Shown here piece after piece: positions 55,045 through 62,679 of a stretch of 64,000 bases of DNA; position 1 is the first letter of the stretch; the number at the start of each line of letters is the position of its first letter. Below the pieces are notes generated by a model. It worked only from the letters and a program-made list of their open reading frames with translations. It made no database searches and was not told the DNA's origin. The position numbers were made by a program, and so were the translations under genes. The stretch covers positions 3,110,311 through 3,174,310 of the forward strand of contig NZ_CP069163.1 of NCBI RefSeq assembly GCF_018802765.1, in the 5' to 3' direction. This stretch comes from Paludibacterium sp. B53371 (GTDB lineage Bacteria > Pseudomonadota > Gammaproteobacteria > Burkholderiales > Chromobacteriaceae).

Positions 55045-55072
55045 TTGAGCTGGATTTTGATCGTCTTACAGT
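55045..55072 (+). promoter_or_regulatory. Promoter of the BtsR-controlled transporter
   Basis: TTGAGC (55045-55050), a 16-base spacer and TACAGT (55067-55072), 30 bases before the ATG. The weak -35 immediately downstream of the BtsR boxes fits an activator-dependent promoter. Confidence 0.6.
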
Positions 55073-55102
55073 GACCCCTGAGATCATCCAGGGAGACCGA
55101 TC

Positions 55103-56917
55103 ATGAATCACGCGATTACCTTCGTCATCGCGACCCTCTGCATCCTTGCCATCTGCTACCGTTTCTACGGTGTGTTCTTCACGCGCAAGGTGCTGGGTTG
55201 TGAAAACAATCAAGCCACGCCGTCCCATCTGCTGGAAGACGGCAAGAACTATGTCCCGACCAAGAAATGGGTCAACTTCGGCCAGCACTTTGCCGCCATC
55301 GCCGCCGCCGGCCCGCTGGTCGGCCCGGTCCTGGCCGCCCAGTTCGGCTACCTGCCGGGCTTCCTCTGGCTGCTGATCGGCGCCGTCATCGGCGGGGCCG
55401 TACACGACACCGTGGTACTGTTTGCCTCGATGAAGCATCAGGGCAAGTCGCTGTCGGAAGTGGCCAAGAGCGAACTCGGCCCGGTGGCCGGCTGGTGCAC
55501 CGGTCTGGCCATGCTGTTCATCATCACCATTACCATGGCCGGTCTGTCGATGGTGGTGGTGCACGCGCTGGAACGTAATGCCTGGGGCACCTTTGCGGTG
55601 TTCATGACCATTCCGATCGCCATCTGCCTCGGCCTGTACGAGAAGTTCTTCGGCAGCAGCAAGATCGCCACCTATGTCGGCATCGCTGCCATCCTGGCCT
55701 GTGTGCTGATCGGCCCGCATATTCAGGGGACGCTGCTGGGTGACTGGCTGACGCTGCATGCCCAGACCGTGTCGCTGGCCCTGCCGATCTACGCCTTCTT
55801 CGCCACCGCCCTGCCGGTGTGGATGCTGCTGACCCCGCGCGGCTACCTGTCGAGCTTCATGAAGATCGGTGTGTTTGGCGCCCTGGTGGTGGGGGTGGTG
55901 TTCATCAACCCGACCATCCAGTTCCCGGCCCTGACCCAGTTCATCCATGGTGGTGGCCCGGTGATCAGCGGTCCGGTCTGGCCGTTCATCTCGATCACCA
56001 TCGCCTGCGGTGCCATCTCGGGTTTCCACGCCTTCATCGGCTCCGGTACCACTCCCAAGCTGGTGGATAACTGGAAGGACCTGCTGCCGGTCGGCTTTGG
56101 CGCCATGCTGGCCGAGTGTGTCGTCGGTGTGATGGCCCTGATCGCCGCCACGTCGCTGCACCCGGCCGACTACTTCGCCATCAACGCCACCCCGGCTGCC
56201 TTCTCTCACCTGGGCATGCAAGTGGTTGACCTGCCGCGCCTGAGCCAGGAAATCGGCCTGGATCTGACCGGCCGTACCGGTGGTGCCGTCACACTGGCCG
56301 TCGGCATGTCGTCGATCTTCACCAGCATTCCGTGGTTCTCCAGGCTGGCCTCGTACTTCTTCCAGTTCGTGGTGATGTTCGAAGCGGTATTCATCCTGAC
56401 CGCGGTCGACTCCGGTACCCGTGTAGCGCGTTATCTGATTCAGGACTTCGGCGGCGATTTCTACGCCCCGCTGAAGAAGATTGACTGGATGCCCGGTGCC
56501 ATCGGCGCCAGCGTGCTGGCCTGCGCCCTGTGGGGCTATCTGCTGATGTCGGGCGACATCAACTCGGTATGGGCACTGTTCGGGGTATCGAACCAGCTGA
56601 TGGCCTCGATCGGCCTGATCATCGGTGCCACCATCATCCTGCGTTTGTCGCACAACCGCGGCTACATGCTGACCTGCCTGGTCCCGCTGGCCTACCTGTA
56701 CGTCACGGTCAACTACGCCGGCTTCTGGATGATCAGCCATGTGTATCTGAACCCGGCAGCCAAGGGCTACAGCGTGTTCAACGCCACCATCTCGGCCATC
56801 ATGCTGGTGCTGGGTGTGGTGATCCTGATCTCGGCACTGGGCAAGTGGAAGCAACTGCTGGCCCGTGATCCGAAGGGGGTTCGTCTGCAACAGCAAGAGG
56901 CCGCTGCCCGCGCCTGA
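55103..56917 (+). CDS. CstA/BtsT-type pyruvate transporter (short form)
   Basis: 604-aa carbon-starvation-family transporter with about 16 helices. Motifs: VPTKKWVNFGQHFAAIAAAGPLVGPVLAAQ (in parts), TIACGAISGFHAFIGSGTTPK, DSGTRVARYLIQDFGG. It is about 85 residues shorter than the CstA at 36535 and closer in length to Gram-positive CstA proteins. Its position after btsSR and behind BtsR boxes makes it the functional counterpart of E. coli BtsT, a high-affinity pyruvate importer. No ybdD-like gene follows. AGGGAG precedes ATG 55103. Confidence 0.92.
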   Translation: MNHAITFVIATLCILAICYRFYGVFFTRKVLGCENNQATPSHLLEDGKNYVPTKKWVNFGQHFAAIAAAGPLVGPVLAAQFGYLPGFLWLLIGAVIGGAVHDTVVLFASMKHQGKSLSEVAKSELGPVAGWCTGLAMLFIITITMAGLSMVVVHALERNAWGTFAVFMTIPIAICLGLYEKFFGSSKIATYVGIAAILACVLIGPHIQGTLLGDWLTLHAQTVSLALPIYAFFATALPVWMLLTPRGYLSSFMKIGVFGALVVGVVFINPTIQFPALTQFIHGGGPVISGPVWPFISITIACGAISGFHAFIGSGTTPKLVDNWKDLLPVGFGAMLAECVVGVMALIAATSLHPADYFAINATPAAFSHLGMQVVDLPRLSQEIGLDLTGRTGGAVTLAVGMSSIFTSIPWFSRLASYFFQFVVMFEAVFILTAVDSGTRVARYLIQDFGGDFYAPLKKIDWMPGAIGASVLACALWGYLLMSGDINSVWALFGVSNQLMASIGLIIGATIILRLSHNRGYMLTCLVPLAYLYVTVNYAGFWMISHVYLNPAAKGYSVFNATISAIMLVLGVVILISALGKWKQLLARDPKGVRLQQQEAAARA

Positions 56918-56945
56918 GGCGAATCAACCACTCGCGTTCAATGCC

Positions 56946-56978
56946 ACGGGGGCCGGTGTTCTACCGGCCCCCGTTTTT
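56946..56978 (+). terminator. Terminator after the btsT-like gene
   Basis: ACGGGGGCCGGT / ACCGGCCCCCGT with a GTTCT loop and TTTTT. Twelve perfect base pairs. Confidence 0.92.
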
Positions 56979-57110
56979 GCGCGATGTGTGCGGCGATGAC
57001 AGGAGGAGGTCAATCGCTGCCGCCCAGATTCAGGGCGCGCTGATCATGACGTCAGTTGTCGTTATCCCCGCGCCCGGCCTGCCCGCTGTGGCTGATCTGG
57101 GCGGCGTTGG

Positions 57111-57373
57111 CCAATCCAGCCCCACCAGGCTGAGCTAGCTTCGCACCATGCCCACCGCTTGTCGGAGTGCAAAATTAGACAGGCATTTGATCGTCAGGCA
57201 GAACTGAATGGCGGCATCGCTGAGGTCTGCATACGCCCGCGCTTGCCGAGCGGACTGCCCTGCCAGTTCATGCCACGGTCCAGCCAGATCATCAATGAAC
57301 AGCGCGCTTTGAACGCTGCGTTGTAGGCTTTCCAGTTCGTGGTTTTGTACTTTGGCGGGGTGGGCTTGCTCAT
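57111..57373 (-). pseudogene. IS5-family transposase fragment (frameshift and stop)
   Basis: From ATG 57373 the frame reads MSKPTPPKYKTTNWKAYN ... MIWLDRGMNWQGSP ... GKRGRMQT, the N-terminus of IS5-type transposases. Near 57222 one base has been lost; in the next frame SDAAIQFCLTIKCL ... LRQAVGMVRS continues, then an in-frame TAG (near 57135) and LSLVGLDWP. Homology ends about 57111, so most of the catalytic DDE domain is gone. The protein cannot be functional. Confidence 0.85.
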
Positions 57374-57404
57374 GCCGTCATTCTACCCCGCCGTATCGGG
57401 CCGT

Positions 57405-57422
57405 GATTTGTGCAACAAAGCC
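57405..57422 (-). mobile_element. Terminal inverted repeat of the decayed IS5-type element
   Basis: GATTTGTGCAACAAAGCC (plus strand) lies 31 bases upstream of the transposase ATG and matches the arms of the palindromic element at 57996-58064 at 17 of 18 bases, so it is the left end of the IS. Confidence 0.75.
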
Positions 57423-57499
57423 ACCCAAGAGGGGTTGCAGCATTTGCCGTTTTACCAGATGTGACCGCGGAGTTTGCAGAAATAACATCACAAAATTAA

Positions 57500-57883
57500 C
57501 TACCACCACTTTGGATAGTTGAAAAATGAATTGTATATGGCACTGCAAGCATCTACCGTTAATGATTCCTGTCCTGAGACCATTACCTCGCCACCATCAA
57601 GTCCATTTTTTTTAAGCGACCAATTTAACCGGTGTGAGCTAAAATCAATTTCGAGCATGAAATTATTTTCAATATCAATTAAGGATGCTCGCCGACCAGC
57701 ACCCAGCTCTTTAACAAAATTATCAAAGCTTTGGCACTCAATCCAAACACCAGTTTTCACATTCAAATCAAAGCCAAATTTGCTTGTAATTAAACCCACA
57801 GCAAATTTCAACGACGGGAGGTGATCATCGACTTCTTGCAAATCGAATTGCATTTTAATAGGATTTGAAATTTCAATATCCAT
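57500..57883 (-). CDS. Immunity-like AT-rich protein
   Basis: 127 aa, very AT-rich against GC-rich neighbours, so recently acquired. Predicted soluble beta-rich protein (FAVGLITSKFGFDLNVKTGVWIE in parts; ENNFMLEIDFSSHRLNWSLKKNG). The ATG follows the TGA of a short toxin-like tail with no gap. The layout resembles small immunity proteins of polymorphic toxins; I recall loose similarity to DUF6228/WapI-type proteins but cannot support a family name. Confidence 0.55.
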   Translation of the reverse strand: MDIEISNPIKMQFDLQEVDDHLPSLKFAVGLITSKFGFDLNVKTGVWIECQSFDNFVKELGAGRRASLIDIENNFMLEIDFSSHRLNWSLKKNGLDGGEVMVSGQESLTVDACSAIYNSFFNYPKWW

Positions 57884-57994
57884 TCAATTAGACCCTAAAT
57901 ATCTCGCACGAATAACCGTTGGAAGCTCCCCAGCCGCTCGCGGTGGTTTAATTTCCAACTGCCAGCCATCTACGGCCACTCTTCCATACTGCAT
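57884..57994 (-). pseudogene. Truncated toxin-like C-terminal tail
   Basis: 36 codons, MQYGRVAVDGWQLEIKPP then RAAGELPTVIRARYLGSN and stop, read directly into the immunity-like gene (TGA followed at once by ATG). Upstream it is cut by the 18-bp inverted repeat at 57996. The wording resembles the last residues of polymorphic toxins; the carrier and most of the toxin domain are lost. Confidence 0.5.
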
Positions 57995-57995
57995 G

Positions 57996-58064
57996 GGCTT
58001 TGTTGCATAAATCCGCCTGGGGAAAGGGGAAGCTCAATCCTCCGCCGATTTATGCAACAAAGCC
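57996..58064. mobile_element. 69-bp palindromic element with 18-bp IS5-type ends
   Basis: GGCTTTGTTGCATAAATC (57996-58013) and its exact complement GATTTATGCAACAAAGCC (58047-58064) flank only 33 bases. The arms match the end of the decayed IS nearby with one difference. No target duplication is obvious. It could be a MITE, a deletion derivative, or two abutting IS ends left by rearrangement. Confidence 0.75.
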
Positions 58065-58093
58065 GGTCTGCTCGTTCTACGGCTTCGATCCAC

Positions 58094-58420
58094 TCACCCC
58101 AGATTGCGCCACACCACATACAACACCGTCCCCGCCGCAATGCTCAGCAAGGGATGCTTCCAGCGGTACTGCACCACCATCACCAGCGCCGCCGAGACGA
58201 TTTCCGCCCAAGGGCCGGATTGCGGATTGTCGTGGGCGCTGCCATGCAGGGTATGCAGCACCAGCAGGGTCATGATGGCCGGCGGCAGGAAGCGGCCGAG
58301 GCGGTCGATCTCCGGGTAGCGGCGCAGCAGTGGTGCGGCGACAAAGGGCAAGGCGCGCAGGGCAAAGGTCACCAGCCCCATGGCGATGATGGCGGGAACA
58401 GCGTAGCTCGGGTCGATCAT
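58094..58420 (-). CDS. azlD: AzlD-family branched-chain amino acid exporter subunit
   Basis: 108-aa small membrane protein with four helices (MGLVTFALRALPFVAAPLL; FLPPAIMTLLVLHTL; IVSAALVMVVQYRW; LLSIAAGTVLYVV), the AzlD pattern. ATG 58420 overlaps the azlC stop as ATGA. With AzlC it forms a two-component exporter for branched-chain amino acids or analogues. Confidence 0.88.
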   Translation of the reverse strand: MIDPSYAVPAIIAMGLVTFALRALPFVAAPLLRRYPEIDRLGRFLPPAIMTLLVLHTLHGSAHDNPQSGPWAEIVSAALVMVVQYRWKHPLLSIAAGTVLYVVWRNLG

Positions 58421-59115
58421 GCGGCACTCCTGCGGGTGGCGAGTTCGGCTTGCACGATGGCGGCCAGCAGGCACAGGCCGATGGCCACGGCCAGTGCCTG
58501 TGCCGGCAGCCACCACTGCGCCAGGGCGTAGCTGGCGACGGCACAGAGGATGGGCAGCGGTTGACGGGTCGAGCGCCATTGCTCGATGGCCAGCATGGCA
58601 AACAGCGCGGCAACAGTGAAGTCCAGCCCCTTGAGGCTGATCTGCGCCCGGGCTCCGATCAGTGCGCCCAGGGTGGCACCCAGCACCCACCAGCCATGGT
58701 TGAGCAGGGCGATGCCGACCAGTTTGCGATCGGCGGTGCGGGCCGGCAGGCTGGTCAGTACCGAGTAGGTCTCGTCGGTCAGCGCCCAGGCCAGATAGGC
58801 GCGAGCCGCACGTCCGCGCGGCATGTGGTCCAGCAGCGACAGGCCGTAGAAGAGGTGGCGCAGATTGATCACCAGGGTGGCAAAGGCCAGGGTGCTGATC
58901 GGCACGCCGGCGGCCAGGAGGGGGATGGCCATGTACTGGGCCGCACCGGCAAACACCAGCACGCTGGCCAGGGTGGCCAGCCACCAGGCGGCACCGGCTT
59001 TGACGAACAGGAAGCCATACACCATGCCGAGCGGGACATAGCCCATGGCGATGGGGATCGAGAGGGTGAAGGCGCCCAGCGACGGGCCGGGTGAAGCGGC
59101 ATCAGGTAGCGACAT
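58417..59115 (-). CDS. azlC: AzlC-family exporter large subunit
   Basis: 232-aa membrane protein with about seven helices. Seen: IPIAMGYVPLGMVYGFLFVKAG, FAGAAQYMAIPLLAAG, INLRHLFYGLSLLDH and ALTDETYSVL, all diagnostic of AzlC. First gene of azlCD; a promoter with a Fur-like sequence just downstream of its -10 lies in the short upstream region. Confidence 0.9.
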   Translation of the reverse strand: MSLPDAASPGPSLGAFTLSIPIAMGYVPLGMVYGFLFVKAGAAWWLATLASVLVFAGAAQYMAIPLLAAGVPISTLAFATLVINLRHLFYGLSLLDHMPRGRAARAYLAWALTDETYSVLTSLPARTADRKLVGIALLNHGWWVLGATLGALIGARAQISLKGLDFTVAALFAMLAIEQWRSTRQPLPILCAVASYALAQWWLPAQALAVAIGLCLLAAIVQAELATRRSAA

Positions 59116-59131
59116 ATCAGGCCTGGCGATC

Positions 59132-59174
59132 GAGAATGATAATCGACTATACCAATGGTCTGATGTGTCAACAA
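59132..59174 (-). promoter_or_regulatory. azlCD promoter with Fur-like sequence
   Basis: On the minus strand: TTGTTG (59174-59169), 17-base spacer, TATAGT (59151-59146). Immediately downstream lies GAGAATGATAATC on the plus strand (59132-59144), 12 of 13 matches to the first part of the Fur consensus GATAATGATAATC. Confidence 0.45.
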
Positions 59175-59177
59175 AGC

Positions 59178-59205
59178 AAAACCCCGAGCTTTAGCCCGGG
59201 GTTTT
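59178..59205 (-). terminator. Terminator of the sdaC-sdaA unit
   Basis: AAAACCCCG / CGGGGTTTT with a 10-base loop, 14 bases beyond the sdaA stop. The minus strand continues GCTTTG. It can also act for nothing on the plus strand, as azlC runs away from it. Confidence 0.75.
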
Positions 59206-59218
59206 GTGGGGGGCTGAC

Positions 59219-60616
59219 TCAAACGGCAGCCGGTTCGCGTACAGGCTGGATCGGGATGATCATCTCGTCCGGCACCAGCTGGCGGGCCAGGCCACCGCAG
59301 GAGGTTTCGCGGTATTTCGAGTTCATGTCCTTGCCGGTTTCGTACATGGCGGCAATCACCTTGTCGAGCGAGACCTTGGGACGGCTGGAGCGATGCAGGG
59401 CCATGCGCGCAGCATTGATGGCCTTGACGGCGGCAATGGCATTGCGTTCGACGCAGGGGATCTGCACCTGACCGCCGACCGGGTCGCAGGTCAGGCCCAG
59501 GTTGTGCTCCATGGCGATTTCTGCCGCCATGCCGACCTGTTCCGGGCTGCCGCCCATCAGTTCAGTCAGACCGGCGGCGGCCATCGAGCAGGCCACGCCG
59601 ATTTCGCCCTGGCAGCCGACTTCGGCGCCGGAGATGGAGGCGTTGAGCTTGAACAGGCAGCCGATGGCGCCGGAGGAGAGGAAGTAGCGCAGGGCACTGT
59701 CTTCATCCAGCGGGGTGATGAAGCGGTTGTAGTAGGCCAGCACGGCCGGCACCACCCCGCAGGCGCCGTTGGTCGGCGCGGTCACCACGCGGCCGCCGGC
59801 CGCGTTTTCTTCGGCCATGGCCATGGCGTACATATTGACCCAGTCGAGCACGCTCATCGGGTCGTTGGCCAGATTGAGGTTGCTGCCCAGCATGCGGTAC
59901 AGCGACGGGGCACGACGCGGGATATGCATCGGGCCGGGCATATTGCCTTCGGTGCGCATGCCGCGCTCCATGCTGCTTTCCATCACTTGCCAGACATGGC
60001 GGAAGTGCGCACGCAGCTCGGCCTCGCTGTGCACGGCCAGTTCGTTTTCCATCACCAGGGCGGCAATCGACAGGCCGCTGGCATTGCACATGTCGATCAT
60101 TTCCTGGGCGTTGTGGAAGTGGTGCGGCACCTGGATGCTGCTGCACAGGCTCTGGTTGAAGTGCTCGGCCTCGACGATGAAGCCGCCGCCGATAGAGTAG
60201 TAGGTCTTGGACAGGACCTTGCTGTCACCGGCAAAGGCATGGATCTGCATGCCGTTTTCGTGCAGCGGCAGATTGTCGGGGATGAAGTCGAGCGCAAAGT
60301 TGACACGGCGTTGTTCCGGGCCGAGCAGCATCGAGCCGGTGCGACCGACTTCGGCCACCACGCGCGGGATGCTGTCGATGTCGACGTTTTCCGGCAGGCT
60401 GCCGGTCAGACCCATGATGATGGCGCTGTCGGTGCAGTGCCCCTTGCCGGTCAGTGCCAGCGAGCCATGGCATTCGACATGCAGTCGGGTGATGTCGGCG
60501 AAGCGTCCGGTGGCACGCAATGCCGCCAGAAATTCGAAGCCGGCTTTCATCGGGCCAACCGTATGAGAGCTGGAGGGGCCGACGCCAATCTTGTAGATGT
60601 CTACCATGCTGAACAT
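59219..60616 (-). CDS. sdaA: L-serine ammonia-lyase
   Basis: Converts L-serine to pyruvate and ammonia with an oxygen-labile [4Fe-4S] cluster. 465 aa, single-chain type. Seen: the N-terminal GVGPSSSHTVGPMKAG, GACGVVPAVL, GCQGEIGVACSMAAAG and CDPVGGQVQIPCVERN, which contain the cluster cysteines. ATG 60616 has GGAT upstream; a second ATG lies three codons in. Downstream of the serine permease with a hairpin between, it supplies pyruvate, matching the BtsSR/CstA and PflB theme of this end of the window. Confidence 0.95.
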   Translation of the reverse strand: MFSMVDIYKIGVGPSSSHTVGPMKAGFEFLAALRATGRFADITRLHVECHGSLALTGKGHCTDSAIIMGLTGSLPENVDIDSIPRVVAEVGRTGSMLLGPEQRRVNFALDFIPDNLPLHENGMQIHAFAGDSKVLSKTYYSIGGGFIVEAEHFNQSLCSSIQVPHHFHNAQEMIDMCNASGLSIAALVMENELAVHSEAELRAHFRHVWQVMESSMERGMRTEGNMPGPMHIPRRAPSLYRMLGSNLNLANDPMSVLDWVNMYAMAMAEENAAGGRVVTAPTNGACGVVPAVLAYYNRFITPLDEDSALRYFLSSGAIGCLFKLNASISGAEVGCQGEIGVACSMAAAGLTELMGGSPEQVGMAAEIAMEHNLGLTCDPVGGQVQIPCVERNAIAAVKAINAARMALHRSSRPKVSLDKVIAAMYETGKDMNSKYRETSCGGLARQLVPDEMIIPIQPVREPAAV

Positions 60617-60639
60617 GATGCGGATCCTTTAATGACTCG

Positions 60640-60671
60640 CCGGCCCCCGTCCGGCTGGACGGGGCTGCCGG
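60640..60671 (-). other. Intercistronic hairpin between sdaC and sdaA
   Basis: CCCCGTCC / GGACGGGG with a GGCT loop, extended by CCGGC / GCCGG with a two-base bulge. No T tract follows on the minus strand, so it is more likely an mRNA-stability or processing element than a terminator. Confidence 0.45.
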
Positions 60672-60673
60672 AC

Positions 60674-61984
60674 TCAGACAAACAGTTTGTAAAAAATAGC
60701 CGAGATGGCGATCAGTCCGATCACCACCACAAAAACGTTACTGGGCTGGCCGGCGTAACGGCGCATGGCCGGTACCTTGCGGATGGCGTACATCGGCATC
60801 AGGAACAGCAGCAGGGCAATCACCGGGCCGCCCAGGGTCTCGATCATGCCGAGTATGCTGGGGTTGAAGGTCGCCACGGCCCAGCAGGTGATGATCATGA
60901 AGATGGCGGTGTAACGATCGAGCCGGGCCGGTGACACCGTCTTGCCACGCTGGCGCAGGGCCTTGAGCATCAGGCCGTTCATGCCCTCCTTGGCGCCGAG
61001 ATAATGGCCGAGGAAGGACTTGCTGATGGCAATCATGGCGATCAGCGGGGCCATCCAGGCGATCATCGGATTCTGGAAGTGGTTGGCCAGGTAGGACAGG
61101 ATGGAAATATTCTGTTCCTTGGCCATCATCAGGTCGGCCGGGGTCAGGCTGAAGACGCAGCTGAACACGAACAGCATGACCGACAGCACCATCAGCAGGT
61201 GGGCGCGCAGCAGGGTGCGGTTGGCGGCGGCATCCGGGTTGTCGTGGTGCAGGCGTTTCTGGTCGACGGCGAAGGACGAGATGATCGGCGAGTGGTTGAA
61301 GGAGAACACCATCACCGGGATCACCAGCCACAGGGTGTGCCAGAAGCTGCCATGGCCGAGGGCATCGCCCAGGCTGCCGGACTGGGTGATGACGGCAGTG
61401 CTCCAGTTCGGGATCAGATAGAGGGCCAGCAGCATCAGCGCGCAGACAAAGGGGTAGACCAGGATGCTCATGGCCTTGACGATGAAGGCGCCCCCCAGGC
61501 GCACGACCGACATCAGGCCGAGGATCAGTGCCAGCGAGAACACGGCGCGGGTGGACAGGCCGCTGCCGACATCGATGCCCAGCTGGTGGTTGAGGAAGGA
61601 CAGTACGGTATTGGTGATGGCCACACTGTAGACCAGCAGGATCGGGTAGATGGCGAAGAAGTACAGCAGGGTGATCAGCTTGCCGGCGGTCAGGCCGAAG
61701 TGTTCTTCCACCACTTCGGTGATGTCGCCGTCGCGGGTCGAGCCGGACAGCACGAAGCGGCTCAGGCCGCGGTGGGCGAAATAGGTCAGTGGCAAGGCCA
61801 GCAGGCACATGAAGAGCAATGGCCACAAGCCGCCGATGCCGGCATTGATGGGCAGGAACAGGGTGCCGGCACCAATGGCGGTGCCGTACAGGCCCAGCAT
61901 CCAGGTGGTGTCATGGCGTGTCCATGCGCCAGCGGCGCGTCGGGACCGGGCGGGGGTCAGCGTCTGTGTTGTCGTACGGGACAT
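60674..61984 (-). CDS. sdaC: Serine transporter (HAAAP family, SdaC-like)
   Basis: 436-aa permease with about eleven helices: WMLGLYGTAIGAGTLFLPINAG is the HAAAP signature, then YFFAIYPILLVYSVAITNT and FSFNHSPIISSFAVDQK. SdaC imports serine with protons. ATG 61984 follows AGGAGAGG at seven bases; the frame extends a little further upstream. Co-oriented with sdaA, it forms an uptake-and-deamination unit. Confidence 0.92.
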   Translation of the reverse strand: MSRTTTQTLTPARSRRAAGAWTRHDTTWMLGLYGTAIGAGTLFLPINAGIGGLWPLLFMCLLALPLTYFAHRGLSRFVLSGSTRDGDITEVVEEHFGLTAGKLITLLYFFAIYPILLVYSVAITNTVLSFLNHQLGIDVGSGLSTRAVFSLALILGLMSVVRLGGAFIVKAMSILVYPFVCALMLLALYLIPNWSTAVITQSGSLGDALGHGSFWHTLWLVIPVMVFSFNHSPIISSFAVDQKRLHHDNPDAAANRTLLRAHLLMVLSVMLFVFSCVFSLTPADLMMAKEQNISILSYLANHFQNPMIAWMAPLIAMIAISKSFLGHYLGAKEGMNGLMLKALRQRGKTVSPARLDRYTAIFMIITCWAVATFNPSILGMIETLGGPVIALLLFLMPMYAIRKVPAMRRYAGQPSNVFVVVIGLIAISAIFYKLFV

Positions 61985-62155
61985 GCTTGTCCTCTCCTGA
62001 GCGAAGTCACTCCCTGTCACAGCCCTGCCGCGGAATCTTCGCTCCTGTCGGTCAGAATGACTGCCGTGCCTTATCGCTGATTGTCCCGGTGCATGGGGAA
62101 ATCTTTACTTCAAAGCTTGGCGTCATTCTAGCCAGTACGTTCACAAACGAATGCA

Positions 62156-62185
62156 ATTATCAAAGTGTCTTTTGACGGTTATCAA
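62156..62185 (-). promoter_or_regulatory. sdaC promoter overlapped by an FNR-like box
   Basis: Minus strand: TTGATA (62185-62180), 18-base spacer, GATAAT (62161-62156). The FNR-like dyad TTGAC-GGTT-ATCAA (62172-62185, plus strand) covers the -35, a position more suited to repression than activation. Confidence 0.5.
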
Positions 62186-62306
62186 ACTATAAAAGTGCTG
62201 CAAGCGCAGCAAAAAACACTATATAAATTCGCAACTTGTAGAGTATGACCCTATGTTCATGACGCATAGTTTGTCGTGGCATGTTGTATTCGCGCCGCCG
62301 TCAAAG

Positions 62307-62318
62307 TTCGAAATCGAA
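62307..62318 (+). repeat. TTCGAAATCGAA, copy 1
   Basis: A 12-base sequence that recurs exactly at 62668-62679 just before the pflB ribosome site. CGAAAT also recurs singly in between. Confidence 0.45.
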
Positions 62319-62602
62319 TAAAAACGAAATATCCCTCGCCTTACAAAGCCGAAATCGGCGAGAATTTGGCCATGGCGGGTTGTCGCATTGCACAATTTCC
62401 TGTCGCGTTTTTGCACGATACATCGCCCCCGAAGGACGAATCGAACATGGCGCCTTTTCTGGTGTCCGTTCCGATGGATCGATATCACCAAAAGCGACAT
62501 AAACCCTGTCATTTCAATATGTTCATGCCTGGCCGACCCGGCCAGCACAAACGAAAATCCGTGTTCGGATCTCACAAGAAATGCCACACGCTTGGCATTT
62601 GC

Positions 62603-62644
62603 TTGACCCAAATCAAACACAATGTTCGTTTTCGAATTTATATT
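62603..62644 (+). promoter_or_regulatory. Class II FNR promoter of pflB
   Basis: FNR dyad TTGAC-CCAA-ATCAA (62603-62616; 9 of 10 conserved positions) and -10 TATATT (62639-62644). Their centres are 32 bases apart, which places the FNR site at -41.5 from a start near 62651, the class II geometry. Confidence 0.75.
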
Positions 62645-62667
62645 GAGTTCGTAAGATGACATTTTGT

Positions 62668-62679
62668 TTCGAAATCGAA
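62668..62679 (+). repeat. TTCGAAATCGAA, copy 2
   Basis: Second exact copy, within the predicted pflB leader at about +18 to +29, just upstream of GGAGG. Confidence 0.45.

Noticed and set aside
55034-56896. 620-codon open frame on the minus strand
   Set aside because: It is antisense to the CstA/BtsT-type gene. Its protein is rich in His, Gln, Arg and Asp, as expected for a GC-rich antisense shadow, and it shows no domain.
56941-57138. 65-codon frame on the plus strand after the btsT-like gene
   Set aside because: It starts inside the terminator hairpin and runs into the decayed transposase; no ribosome site.
59204-60934. 576-codon open frame on the plus strand
   Set aside because: Antisense to sdaA, low-complexity His/Gly/Ala composition, no ribosome site. 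A shadow frame.
62276-62659. 127-codon frame in the pflB upstream region
   Set aside because: It starts without a ribosome site, has no hydrophobic or domain pattern, and crosses the predicted FNR site and -10 box.
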